Shown here piece by piece: positions 25,540 to 38,480 of a DNA stretch of 64,000 bases (the stretch's first letter is position 1; each line of letters begins with the position of its first letter). The stretch covers positions 5,806,218-5,870,217 of the forward strand of contig CM037837.1 in assembly GCA_021234535.1 (NCBI GenBank). Reading direction: 5' to 3'. Position numbers and translations under genes: made by a program. This DNA is from Stichopus chloronotus. Taxonomy: Eukaryota; Echinodermata; Holothuroidea; Aspidochirotida; Stichopodidae. The notes beneath the pieces are model-generated. The model had not been told where the DNA came from and searched no databases. It saw nothing but the letters and a program-made list of their open reading frames with translations.

Positions 25540-28500
25540 GACTGATATAATATATATGTCTATATGTAAACTAAATCCTACTGAAACTTGTAGTATAAGC
25601 TGTCACCGTGGCCGTATATACTGTGCTGTAAAGCAGGGATAAGCCTCCAACTTACGCGGTGACGAATTTATGTCATTTGCACTATTGATTTGTTTTCAGT
25701 AGCCATACGTTGCAGGATTCTGGTGTCTGCTGGGTAAGGATGAAATGGAAGCGAGAATTCGGCACCTGTGAGCGACATTAAAAACGACAGTCTATTGATC
25801 CCAGCCAGTGAGAGGCAAACTCATAAGCTAACAATGCAAACGTGAGGACGAAATGAGACGGGAGAGACAAGAAAAGAAAGTGACATAAGTTGGAGGACAA
25901 CGAGAGACAAAGAGTGTGTACAGCATTGCACTTGCAGCTACTTCACAAACGAGCGACATTGATTAAAACTAAATTGCAGATAGTGTAATCAGAATGTTCT
26001 TGGCCCCTGGGTATGACAGATAAACATCTAATGAACACATGACGAAAAGCTGATCGATTCTGAGAGGGTTGATATTGTACGCAGGGGTGATAAAATGTTG
26101 AAAAGTACAAAGCTGAAAGGTTATCAGGATAAATGATAAAAAACAAGATTTTAACTTCTGTTGTTTCAATATTGAAAAAGGTACAAACATTTTTCTGACC
26201 ACCAAAAGGCAAGACTGAAAAAAAAAAATGTTCTAAAAGATGTTATTTACGTCAATTAATTACACAATGGTATACCTATATATCTCAAAACAATATTTAA
26301 TACAATAAAAGGGGTGTAACCAAGGCCTGTATTTAGACAAACTTTCCAAACTCTTAGCTAGCCTACTCCTCATAGAAATTTCTGCAAATAATACAGGTCC
26401 CTTTGGCCACACTATGCTATAAATTCAATTTACACCATACCACAGGCCTGGCTCATTTTCATGTCTCGCCGTCTCACCATCATGGCCATTTGACTGCAGA
26501 GTCTACTAAAAGATCACAAGGTGGCAGAAGAAGAGACGAGTATGGCATTGCTCAGCAATAAGTACAGGACCACAGCGTCACAGCTTTCAGTGAAAGCCGA
26601 TATCAAATTAAGGGGAAGCCTCCGAGGAACAATGTTCCTTTGATAAGTCAAACAAATCAAATTAAAACAGTGCATCGATCCTAGCGTGATCCTTTCTCAC
26701 TGTGATTGTCAGTTGACAACAACTAAAGAAAAAGGGGCAGAAAACAGAATGGAAAAGAAGAAAGTCCCCGGGTAAAAGGCTCAAAAGTGGACATTGACGG
26801 CAGCTATCAGACAGGTCGAGAGAAACAGCTGTTGTCTGAGCAAAAAATGTTGTAATTAATGTTCAGCTGGATGAGCGAAGATGCAGATCATAAAGCTGCA
26901 ATATCTGCTTCATGGAGAGATAAGAGAAGCCATTTTTTTTTTATCAGTTTTGGTATCTACACATGCGTAGACTTACGATACGGATCACAGGAATCTTTCA
27001 GTAACAATTGAAACTGTTCTTAGATGAAGAAAGAGCATATTTATTTCTCTGAAGGTGTCCCCAAATCTCAAAACAATATCTTGTCCATACATCAAGAAAC
27101 TGATGATTGAAGAAAGGTCGATCTGGTCTAGTAATGTTTAGATTGCCTCAAGGTTACAAATTTATGTTTGGTGATTTTTACAAAATTACTGCAAAAGTCT
27201 TTCTTTGCCTTTGATATTGAAGTTCAGTACTTGAACTGTCATGAGGTGTCTACTTTAAGGCAAGTTGAGATCACAATGGAAGAGTGGACAAAGCAGTTGG
27301 TCTATGATCAATTACTGTATATTACAAATTTTCCATAATGTAATGCACTATAAAAACAGAGTTTGCCTAAACAAACAGCTAGAGCATGCTAAAGAGATAT
27401 TGCAAGTTTTCTTGAATAAAGAGAGGAAAAAGTACCCTCAATATTTAAAAAATCCCAGGAGTTGTCACTGGCAAATCTATTTACGTGTATGTGTACACGT
27501 CATTACATATTTGGCAACTTATTGACGACAGCTACGTACCGAGAACGGGCTGTACATTGAAAAATTATGTTGATAAAATTGGTAATTGATAACAAAAAAG
27601 AACCACCACCCGTCATATTTGGATGAGTGAACCAGAACTAGATGGCTAAGACGATAGTCTGAAGGAGAGGACTGGACGAGAAGCAAAGTAGCATCAAGAT
27701 TTCCAAATGTCCAAAAGACAATTTTAGCCGTACGGTGACGGGTGATTCCATGTTAATTGTGCATGTACACGGGCACCAGCACATATTCGACTACTTCATC
27801 GCTACAGCAAGAGTGGGCAAAATTGAAGAAATGTGGGAATAACAACTGTTTCCACCGAAGGGGAATATCTCCACTTGTCACTGTGCCTCAAAGAAAAGAA
27901 AAATAGATTCTGCAGAGGTATATACAACACTACAGTAGACCATGGGCAGATTAACCAAGCTGAATAAGAGTATGCATCTGCTCAACTGAACATCTGTTAA
28001 TAATGGCATTCACTGCTGAAGGCGGGGAAAACTTATCCAGATGTGGTAGAATGATTCTTTTCCAGTTGCAGAGAGATTATCTGCAAAAAAAAGTTCTTTG
28101 GTGCCTTTTTAAAATTGCTGAAAGTTTGTTAAGCACAACTTTAAAAGAAAATTTGAATAGTGTTAGTCAAAAGTACATTAAACGGAAAAACTAAGAGCAG
28201 CGAGGGGCGGATCGGGAGATAAGCTGTCTGGTTTAAGCTTTAAAAGCTTCAACCGAGGATGGGCAGGGAATTAGTCTGTGCACACAGATCTGCAATTAAA
28301 TTTACGATGATGCAGAAGACATTCGTTGGGAGGCAGAAACAGAGGGAGATCAATGAGATTATGGCATCGGGGTGAGTCACAAAAAAAAAAAGATCTAATC
28401 CTCCGAGAGAAATGTGAAGGCGGCGGGGAAAATTAATGTAAATTAAAATTCAAGGCAGAGAAAATGACATGACATTTTCAAGCAAGACTTGTTCATCTCT

Positions 28501-29900
28501 TTTCATTAATTTTAATGATAACGGAAATGATCCCAAAGATCAGAAGGAGCAAAATCGGCCAGGGATGAACATGACCCAAGGAATCGATCGATCTTCGCAC
28601 GAGGCAAGGTGATCCCTAGGGTATTTACGCAAACAATCAGTGACTGCTGATATCGACTTGCCTGATTTGTTAAACACCTTTGCACAGTATATCAGGCACT
28701 CACGTGAGACACGTAACAGGTGACTGGTGAGCTTTACTTGAATGAGGTCGTACGTTCCTTTCACACACACACCCCCCAAGCCCCCCCCCGTCTTTTTTCC
28801 TTCCACCTTTAATACGAGTGCACGCAACGTGCAAGTCAAATTGACTTTTGGACTGACTCTATAGACTCTGGAAATTTGCTTTAAAAGTGCTATAAAGCAA
28901 TTAATGTGACTTCTTGGCATTAACGATGCTTTAATACGTATGTACTTAGATTAACAGGACTTACCAATTACCCTAATTATGCAAATGATGAGGAGTCCCA
29001 GCAATAAGCAAAGGTCCCTGTAGCATATCAAAGTTCTAGATATTCTAGTGTTTGAAGAAAATTGAAGAAAACAGGAGGGTCCACCTTTGACGCAACCGAA
29101 AAGGTGGAACCACAAGCACTGAGCACAGAAACGGCATGAGCAAAATGTCTGTATTGCACACAGTATATAGTGCATTCACTATGCAGAGGCAGATAAGAGA
29201 AGAGTAATGAGGTAGCTTCAAAACCTATGTCCACAGTAGTTTGTTAGAAAGTTGTGATATTCCATTTCACAGGGCATCCATAGATCTCAAACAGTCAAAT
29301 ACAATTTCATCGAATTTTAGTTTGGTCCCCGGACACCATCACCAAAATTATTGAGAATTGTTCACCAGCATTTTCAGGTAGCTACAGTAGCGGTTAAATG
29401 TGAAATAAAGACAGAAAATACAGAGCACCTATTTTCCTGCAGTCTGTTGGCTGATAAAAGTGTAATATCATGAATCAACCAACAAATTTACTGTTTACAA
29501 GACATTTGTCAGTGCTCAGCTAAGAAATTGCCTGTTGTTACCAAAGAGACCACGGACAGATCTTTCAAGTACCCAGCCTCTAGATTTACGAAGTTCAATC
29601 AACCTCGAGACACGGTGAACATGGCTTTGAAAACATTATGTATCAAAGACACACAGTTGACCAAAGACAGATACAAGAAGAAATAGAGGAACACCGCATT
29701 CTAATATCACAGAAATTGAAAAGAGATAACGTGTGAGAGTAATTCCTTTCATATCTTGCGTGAGACAATACTGTGAGGTTACTGCATCCCAAATAGCAAT
29801 GGTCACTTTTTCTGTCAGTCTTTGGCTCAGTCTGTAAATCTTCACAAAAGGAAAGCAACTGAACGACAGTGGCATAAAATGGATGTGGAATGGGTGATGC
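25540..29900. other. Non-coding stretch with possible regulatory islands
   Basis: No exon is convincing. Two less AT-rich islands without repeats stand out: 26580-26900 and 28200-28540. The second contains AAGCTTTAAAAGCTT, several TTAAT motifs and AGGCGGCGGGG. They resemble intronic conserved elements in texture, but conservation cannot be seen from one sequence. Confidence 0.35.
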
Positions 29901-30206
29901 GCTTCATCCCACAGAAAATTTGTCAATTTAACAAAACAAGCTCATTTTAGTTGCTTTGCGAGTTATGGAAGATACCACAATTTTATAACACCAACCCAGT
30001 AGGAGAAAATTTTTATAACATTGATCCAGTAGAAAAGGGAGTTTTTCATTATGAAAAAAGGAAGGCATGTACGGCAACAAAGAAGTCCCTTTTTGTCCTC
30101 TTTGTAAGACTGCAACTTAAATTTAAGGAATTCATATAACCTCACAGCCAAATGACAAACCAAAATGAGAACGGCTGTAAAGAAAAGCAATCTAATCAAA
30201 ACGTAC

Positions 30207-30443
30207 CTTATTTGCTTGATTTTTTAATAAGACTTTTGAAGCATTTTCAGCCAATTCCTTGGACCTTTGTCTTGTTATATTTCTGCGGATTTCTTCGACG
30301 TCTCTCGGGCTTCCCGGGGTGGAGTTGACGACATCTATCTCCCCTGTTGAGGACCCCAACTTCTTCAGACCGTCTGTTCCATTTTGACGTGAAGGGCCTG
30401 TAAAAGGCGAAGTGGGACCAGACCTCGGTGTAGATGGGTTGCT
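30207..30443 (-). CDS. Exon, SP-rich linker plus basic amphipathic helix
   Basis: This is a 237-bp exon of 79 codons, phase 0-0. The acceptor is very good (CTTCAATTTCATTCCAG) and the donor is GCAAATAAG followed by GTACGTTTTG. The first half is SNPSTPRSGPTSPFTGPSRQ and then GSSTGEIDVVNSTPGSPRD, with four SP or TP sites. The second half (residues 48-79) is a charged helix containing DVEEIRRNITRQRSKELAEN and ending LLKNQANK. It could be a short coiled coil or a binding helix. A longer plus-strand-independent open frame over the same DNA is in another frame and ignores both splice sites, so I disregard it. The gene should continue to the left because the frame is still open at the donor. Confidence 0.85.
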
Positions 30444-30971
30444 CTGGAATGAAATTGAAGATTAGAGTGCCATAGGAAAAAGGAAACTGAAATGGAAAAG
30501 GCATTTTAATTTGAGTGGATTGGATTTTTCCCAAATCTAGAAAATGTTTGCCTTTAATATGGCATTGCAGCTTCATCCCCAACATTGCTACGATTAAAAT
30601 TAAGAAACTGGATTGAAATTTGATGTTTTTAACATACTGTACTACACATTCTGAGAACTCAATAACCTCACTACTTTTTGATGATGCACTGGCATCCAGT
30701 TTGGTGTCATGATTAGGGATTCCTGAACTTTCAAATGAATAAACTGGCACCTGCAATGTTAAGCTAATGTGTGGCAGCGATGCTGTAACATTGGGTATTT
30801 AAGGGGCACTTGGCCTTTTGAATTTTCCCTCTCCCCCGATTCATCTTCAAACTAAGCCTTGCAAAAGTATCAACGTATATTCATATTTCTTTTATTTGAG
30901 GCATCAGTGCAATGGACACCACATTAAAGGCTGTTATTCCAAAACTCACCCGAATTGGCTGTTTACAATGA

Positions 30972-31012
30972 CAAACTTACCTGCCTCCAAACAATTATTC
31001 TACTACCAGACT
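30972..31012 (-). repeat. Fragment of the donor-carrying repeat
   Basis: The minus strand reads CTGGTAGTAGAATAATTG then TTTGGAGGCAGGTAAGTTTG, similar to 58121-58177. Confidence 0.42.
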
Positions 31013-32169
31013 ACAAGCAGGTGTTACACTTTATCAACGTCTCTACCTCTGCACTTATCCGAAGTGGACTGGAGGGTCCTTCATAAACGACCAACCAAAA
31101 CTGTTGTCACTGTATGTGAGGTAATAGTCCTATAGGTTTTAACCCCTTTGGAAAATTTTCACTGCATTATGGCATGTTTTGTAAATTATTGTGATACAAT
31201 TTCACCTACAGCTCTCTTCGAGAAAAAAAACAAAAGCGAAGTCTCCTTAATGTGGACTACTATACCAGAATGGTGGCACAATTGGCTAGATGTGAAACAA
31301 ACCTCAGATTAGAACATGTTTGTACAGGGCTCAAAATTCAAACCCAGGTATAAAGAGTGCAAAGTTGGCCAGGTAGGCGGGTACCCCAAAACATAACTAC
31401 TGTTAGGCTACAATTTCGTTGTGAAGTCATAGTGCAACATTTTGCTTTGAGCTTTACTATAACATCATGTACCTTACATATGGGAATGGGACTTTAAAAA
31501 AAAGTAAGCTGTGAGGAAACACTAACATTTAAAGGGTTTTTTTTTTCTTGTTTTTTTTTGGTCACAGGTACAATGTACGTCAGTGACAATTTGGATCCAG
31601 GTGGGAACTAAAAAACTGAAACTGGAATTGGTTGGTCTGGGTACCCGGTGCAAACACTAACACATCTTGTTATAATGGGAACACATTTGCTGCGTTGACC
31701 GAGACATGCGTTGTAAAGCCGCGAAGTGAAAGTGGTGAAAGCAGGCAACAGTAAATCATAATACTCTAATATGTAAAATCGAGCAGACCACTCGCTTATG
31801 ATGTAAAGTTCCCTTCCTTGATTTTTGCTGTTTTGCTTTAAATTAAATTCCATGCAATACAAACAATGTAACATGAAAAGTTTAAGAGGTCTGTATTTGG
31901 TAGAGAGGTGGAATATTATAGGACCTCTTCAGCTTTGACTGAGGGTTTGTTGAAGCTGCCGTTTCTCAAAATGACTGGTGTTGTTGCAAGAAGGATGATT
32001 ATTAATGAGTGGTAATCCTACCAGTGCAGTGAGATGACAGATGCTGCAACCAGATTTAAATTTTGACAGATCACCAAAATGAAAAAAAAAAAAATGGAAA
32101 GAAACGGGTCAGCAACTGATTGTTCTGGGGCACTTTGTCTCCTTCTCTAAATGTTGCATTCAAACTTAG

Positions 32170-32528
32170 AGTGAAATATTGAATCTAAAATGCACCAACA
32201 TGGCATACAAAGAAAACAACTACAATCATTGTAAAAGCCAGTCAGGCTCGCCACTAAACATCAGCAAAAGCGTCATCTCTTCAAAACATCATGCATAAGA
32301 TGAGCTACGATAACTGTAGATGTATCATTTGAATTTTTGAAAGTTTGGTGGAACAAATTATTCTTGAGCAACAAATAATTGAATGTCTATCAGTGAGAAA
32401 CTTATTTCTTGGGAAAAACGCTTAGGGTGACCATCCTGCCTTATTTTGAATAATCTATCATTCTGTGTCTACAAATACTGCTTTCAAAAATATGAATTTT
32501 CCTGTGAAACAAACACAATATTATCCCT
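32170..32528. mobile_element. T2/Kolobok-like MITE, diverged copy
   Basis: The interior aligns with the copies at 37012 and 62804 (CAACATGGCATACAAAGAAA, CATCATTTGAATTTTGAAA with changes, CTTATTTTGAATAATCTATC). The right end is ATCCCT followed by TTAA. The left end (AGTGAAATATTG, preceded by TTAG) is decayed. It sits about 125 bases beyond the donor of the 357-codon exon, inside the following intron. Confidence 0.65.
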
Positions 32529-32651
32529 TTAATGGTAATTCTATCGATCTCTGAGACGCAAACTCTACCACTTCCTTCTCGCCACCATTCCTTTAAATCA
32601 AAAGAAGATTGATATTAGTCACAAAAAAATTAACAATGTTTGTATATATAC

Positions 32652-33722
32652 CTTGGAGTCATACAGTGCAAGCATTATATTGTGAAAGTTATGATTCGCT
32701 AACACTCTCTTTGGAGACAGGGAAGGATGAGTGATCGATCGCCCGTCGCCGTTGGCTGCTACAGACGAGACGGGTTGCTCGGTGGCTGTTCCAAATTTTG
32801 TTGCCGAAGGTGAGACCATGTGACGTCTGACAGATTGTCCACTATTGGATGTTGAATTTGCAGCAGCATCTTTCACGACAGAACGTGGATCCACGGTTGG
32901 AGGTGGCATCCCTGCAGTCCTAGGTGAGATGGCGTGATGAACGATCGATTGTCCGTCTTTTCCTGAAGATGCGGGATGCCCGGTGCCTGCTCTGCCAGCT
33001 GTGATTGTGGTGTGTCTGAAAGTCTGCTCCTTCTTGCTAGGTGTTCTGTCGACTGCCCCCTGAGATGGCTTCATTTCAAAGTCAGGGTACTTTGGTTCAA
33101 ACTGCTCAAAATGATTTTTTCCATTGATAGTGTCTTCAGGGCTGAATGTGTACCCTTGTGGCGGTGATTCACGATGACGGCGAGTTAAACCATCGATGGA
33201 TCTCTTGCCTGACCCATTAGAAATGTGAGATTCTTGGTCTGTTAGAAGAGACTCCGAAGGATACCTGGAATGTCTGATATGACCATTAGAAAGATGACCA
33301 GTGGATAGAGTTTTAGTTTTATTGTCTACTCCAGTCCCATTTAAGATATGTCCGTTGTACTCTTGCGGTGGGTGTTTACCATTCCCTGAGGGTTGACCTG
33401 TCGACAGACTGGCCCTCGGCAGTAGCCCATTAGAATGCTTTCCATTCTCCTCCTTAAAAAACAGCTGCTCACCTGCTGGAGACGCATCAGCAGCTGCAGA
33501 AGGTTGACTGTGTGCTCTACCTGACGGTCTGTGAACATCTGAGGCTTTCACACCGGAGTTGTATGTCACTGGTTGCCGTCCTGGTAAACGTGAAGGACCA
33601 TTCCCTACAGCTGAGGGGACGCCATCTTCATGTACCACTTTATCCTCAGTGGGTTGTTGCTTGTATGGTAATGGAGTAGGAGAAGTTACATCATCTTGAA
33701 AGATGTTGAGATCAAAAGGCAG
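32652..33722 (-). CDS. Large exon, disordered Ser/Pro/Gly/Asn/His-rich region
   Basis: This is a 1,071-bp exon of 357 codons, the longest coding block in the window. The donor is GACTCCAAG followed by GTATATATAC. The best phase-0 acceptor is ACTTTTGGGCTTTAAG before CTGCCTTTTG. A later AG (after CATCTTTCAAG) has a better tract but would force another phase and meet a stop. The start is LPFDLNIFQDDVTSPTPLPY. Residues about 90-170 are rich in NGK/NGH motifs (SNGLL, NGKH, NGHI, SNGH). From about 230 to 337 there are degenerate repeats ending in SP (SIVHHAISP, SVRRHMVSP, SITHPSLSP). The last 20 residues turn hydrophobic (FHNIMLALYDSK). Low complexity and many SP or TP dipeptides predict disorder and proline-directed phosphorylation. 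Confidence 0.85.
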
Positions 33723-36700
33723 CTTAAAGCCCAAAAGTGATGTCATTTTGCATGCATTTCATCCTCCTTCCAATTGTTATGATAATTTCATACGAGGTTA
33801 TAACTCAAACCTTTTGCATTTTCTTTGAAAGTTTTTTTATCAAAAAAAAAAGGAACAAAACATTAAGTTTCAAAGGTGAATCTCACGCAAGCCCGAAGAC
33901 AAGATTGGATAATTTGCTGTCACCAGAAACGGCAGTAACTTTTCGAAATCGTCTCATCTGACAGAAGGCACAATTAGGCAAATTATCTCTAAGTGATCCC
34001 ACAGAGACTCTGCCACTCCAGATATCATTTGATTCTGAAATGGTACCTCCGAGGGATGAGATTTCTTTCAAGAGACTTCACGGATCCAAAAATAACTCCT
34101 TGTAAGATATGAAAGCGTCATACAGGTTTAATTGCCAGTCCCACTGCTCAAATATCACATGCAGTAGAATTTCAAGTGATCAAGTAAACATTAAATGTAA
34201 ATCCATCTGTTGCTAAAATAAATCCTCCCACTTGAAATTGAGTGTTGCAAAATCAAGGCAGGAACGAATGAACACTAGTGCAATTAAATTGAAAGACTTC
34301 TTTTTATGTTTTGCTCTCTCTTTAATTGGTCATACAGTAGCTGTGCACTGCCAGTGTAACAGCCTTGTGATAATACAACATCAAACTGTGGTGGTACATG
34401 TATGGCATCGTTTAATGTTTTGCCTTCCAAATCTCTTAATTGTGACACCCATGAATAATTTATTGACTTTTTTCGTCCCTCCACAGGAGTGGGCCCTATC
34501 CTAAACAACTTCTATTGATCCATCAGGTTGATTTAGAATGATTTCATCGTGTGGGCTTTGGTGTCCTGAGATCGAGTGGCAACAAAAGACGTAAAGGAGT
34601 GAAGGAGGGTACAGACTGCTGGTTTTCTGATCCTATAAGGTCAGGTTTTCAAATAGCAGTTAATAGCAGATTAGAGGAGAGGGGTGGTTTATTTGGTAAT
34701 GAGGGAATGAAAACATTGTTACTAGGGAGGTCAGATGTACAGTGAATGCAACTTTTCCCCCTTTGGGTGAATTCTTTGATTATTAAACTTTCACTAGAAA
34801 CTGCAAACACTGACAGGACCTTTTAGCAGAAAGGATCCAGAATCAAAACTCTTTAAAGGCCTAACACACAATCTCAAATGAGAAGACAGTTTGCCCAAGG
34901 AGACCAGCTGACTGCATGCAGAAGGATGCAAACTTCAAACCCACTGACTTACCCTTCTGATTTTAATGAATGATTTCAATGTAACACGGTGAGGTAGTGA
35001 CATTTCAATGAGTGGCCTACGTGTCCTTCCCAAGAATGCAAAAGTGCTTGTTTCCTAACAAATGGTGGGATAGAAAAACCAATAATGCAGCCACTAGCTT
35101 TGAAATAAAGGATAACCAGTACAGTGTGTGACATGTATCATAATAGTAACATGTTTTGAACCTTTAAGAGAAACCTTCAATGTTTTGAATTGGGCTATGT
35201 TACTCGTTTTCTCTCTCTCCTACATTTTTCATCTGCCTAAGTGCAGTGACTCACCAGTTGGCAATACTGTACACTCAAGTTATATAGACCTTAATCATAT
35301 TTTAACCACTTCTTCTGACCACCCCTCCTTTCACCCTCCCTGGATGTCGATTCTTCGTTTTCCTTCACCTTTCCTTCCCATTTTCTTACTCATCCTTCCC
35401 TTCTTCCTCTAAGATGCCCTTTACTTCATTATACATATCTATAGCACCATTCCAAAGATAATCATGATTTTTTACCCAGGTTTCCATGATTTTTTTTTTC
35501 CCTGTCTGCAAACTTCAGTTTAGTGTATCTTGGCATTTTCCTTACATCCTTTGTTTCTTCTCACCATAGAATCAATTTAATAAGCTACAGTACTTGTGCA
35601 CAGGCGAGTACCTGTAAGGGCAGATTCAATCAACGCAGGTTAGAGACACCGTACTTTTCTCAATTATGTAAGTAAGCTATGCTACACCAGTGATGAAGTC
35701 TGGTGCTAGTCCTGGTGTCTTAGACACTCAAATTCTCTATAGGACAACCAAAGTTTGGTAAGAGGTTATCCTTTGGACAAAATTCTGTCAGCGCTTGAAT
35801 TAAATTATGATTTTACTGAAAAAAATGTTCATCTGAAAGATTATAGCTGAACTTTGGTGATCAATTGCTGGACGCATAATTACAACTTACTGGTGCTGCA
35901 TCCTGGAAATGCATACTGTCAGTCATGAAACCACCTATAGCAGAACAACTTAATTTTGAAAAGGAAAACTCTCATCTTACACGTTAGTTCTCCTTTGGAC
36001 TGGGAGACGTAAATGCCCAAACTTCAACACTGTATGCGAAATCTTCAACGGGACACTGTGTACATTAGACCAAACACATGGAAGCCATTCTTTGGTGAGA
36101 AATACCATTGGAAGTCTTCTGTAAAACCTGAACAACAGCTAAAGGGACACAAGTAACTCTCTAGGATTGGCCATAAATATCAAAAATTACCAAAAGCACA
36201 AAAATAGAGCTCTAGAGAACCTCGCTCACATTGTAAGAAACCTGTCTATTTGGATACCTAGCAAGCATATTAGCACAAACCTAACAACCTGTTCTGAACA
36301 TGCAACTCAATGCAGTCTGATAAAAGTTCAGAAATATTGAAATTTTTCGACGATTAGCAGTGAGCTACGGCGTGAAAGTACAGTAATTGTGAGAAACACC
36401 TACAGTAGGATATCTTTTTTTGTGCACTTTTTCTCCACGTCAACGAAAGGCATGAATCATGCCTGCAAGATGATTAACAAGAAACTGATAAAGAAAATGG
36501 AAATTTTGTACAAAAAATTCTGTAACTCATCAGTATGCACAATTTTAAAAAGAATTCAATTTTATGAACTATGGATAATTCTTAAAGATGAGGTTAAATA
36601 CAAATTGTGTCATTTGCAAAATGAAGGGTATTCTTTTTTTGGTAATAATCTTTCCCTCCAGTCAGCTACTATTACAGTACTTGCAGATATACTGTATGTT

Positions 36701-37011
36701 TCCATGTTTTGATTGAAGTGGGTTTTATGAGTCCAGAGTAATTAATTACTAATTACCTACCTACATAACAATAAATGTAACAAGTCAGATAAACCATTTA
36801 AATAATGAATCATTAACTTTGCATGTGATTCATTTTGACATTAATATGCCAAAATACTGTGACCTTTAACTATTGAGCAGTCTAGTTGAAATGAATGCTT
36901 GGAGATCTTGAATCAATCGAGTGTCTTTTCACGCCTGGTAGTATTTCTGAATTTTGAAGATACAAATAAGATGTTCCTTCCACGCATGCTCAGATATTCA
37001 CTCCACATTCA

Positions 37012-37356
37012 AGGGAAATAGGGCGTTTAAAATATATCAACATGGCATACAAAGAAAATAGCTTTTATCACTATTAAATCATTCAGTCACACCAATAAAC
37101 ACCTTCAAGACCTTCATCTCCTCAAAACATTATGCATGTGGTGAGTAACAGAAGATGCATCATTTGAATTTTGAAAAGTTTGGGTGAACAAGTTATTGTT
37201 GAGCACCAAATAACTGAATTAATATCTATTAGAAACTTATTTCTTGAAAAGAAGGCTACGGTCCTTCCTTATTTTAAATAATCTGTCATTCTACCTTTTC
37301 AAACACTGATTTTAAATCTATGGTTGTTTTCTGTCAAACAAACGCCTTATTTCCCT
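37012..37356. mobile_element. T2/Kolobok-like MITE, 345 bp, TTCA flanks
   Basis: It has the same length and end structure as the copy at 62804: starts AGGGAAATAGGGCGTTT, ends AAACGCCTTATTTCCCT. TTCA is duplicated at 37008-37011 and 37357-37360. Shared interior landmarks include CATTATGCATGTGGTGAG and GCATCATTTGAATTTTGAAA. It lies in the large intron of the main gene. Confidence 0.72.
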
Positions 37357-37597
37357 TTCAACCACATTATCATACTTGTTGCCTGCTTTTCGATACAAGC
37401 ACTGTTATCAAGGACTGACCAGCATGAACGATGGACCGTTGTTTTGTTTGTAAAGTGTTGTTTTGTGATGAGAGCGAATGGCTCTAATAGGATAAATCTG
37501 TGTTACAATCACAAAAAGAAGTGTTAAACAATGAACACTGCAAAAGCTATAAAAAGGATATTACAACAGAAACAAAGCATGTCAAAGGGAGGGGCAG

Positions 37598-38055
37598 AGA
37601 GGAGGAACTTAAAACTGGAATATGAGTTGAAAATTTGTCAGTTGAAAGTTAAATTCTGTGGAATATGTCATAGCCATGACAGGAGAACATTACTGAAGCC
37701 CCATTTTGCATACATGAATATTCATATCCATTCCCATTGGTCATCTTGTCCTCACAGAATTTCCATAATGTGCTAAAACCATATTTGGAGAAGACCTTTC
37801 TACATGATACAACATGACGTGGTAGCCAGATAAACAGTACCATAACGGTTAGGGAAGGTTCCTCTCAAGAATGGATAAACATGTATGATATAATGTGAGG
37901 ATTGGCTGCATTGGTCTGTTTAATTAAAAAAAAAAACAGTTGACTGCTACTGTATGCAATCTTGGAGAGTCTGAATTTTGTAGGGCCAACAAAAATGTCA
38001 AGAAAATTTTCATATTCAGCTGTCTCGATGATGAGTGCACAGTTCCCTTGCAGAC
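37598..38055 (-). repeat. Copy 1 of a long dispersed repeat
   Basis: Read on the minus strand it shares ACTGTGCACTCATC, ACATTTTTGTTGGCCCTACA, AAACAGACC, GGCTATGACATATTCCAC and GACAAATTTTCAACT-type blocks with 52975-53262. This copy carries about 150 extra bases in the middle. No coding frame is conserved between the copies. Confidence 0.6.
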
Positions 38056-38194
38056 TTTATGACAGGTGATCTTTTCTTCTACTTTCTCTTCCATGAAACA
38101 CTGGCAAAGAACAAAGGTAGATGACCAGGTGATTGCCAGAACAACACATATTCCAGCTTTAACAAGGATGATGCTGCTAGCTGACACACACACT

Positions 38195-38480
38195 TCTTCC
38201 TTTTGCACTTTTATCTTGCAAATCGGGTTTAAGGGTGTTTCCATTACAGATTTGTGTTAAAAAATGATTTTACCAATGACATATACTGTCAGTAAGTGCC
38301 CCAATACAGAGAAAAAACAGTTGATTTAAATTTTTTTTTAGTTTTTTTTTGTGTCGATGTCAGACACAAAACATTAAAGCTTTGAACATGCATTCAAGGT
38401 GAACAGGATTGTTGTTTGTTTAAAGTCGTCAATATTTACCTGAAACACATGCAGCCGCAAATACTGATGACCTTAAACAA
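38195..38480. mobile_element. Truncated copy of the 5857/13983 family
   Basis: One arm is present (CTTGCAAATCGGGTTTAAGG, TTACAGATTTGTGTTAAAAA, TGTCAGTAAGTGCCCCAATA), followed by middle sequence resembling 14230-14300 (AAAGTCGTCAATATTTACCT). The opposite arm and the terminal AGG motif are not seen. Confidence 0.5.

Noticed and set aside
28540..28920. 126-codon minus frame
   Set aside because: Crosses a C-rich simple run and lacks splice signals.
30247..30756. 169-codon minus frame over the 30207-30443 exon
   Set aside because: A different frame from the spliced exon and it reads through the acceptor. The shorter spliced frame has far better signals.
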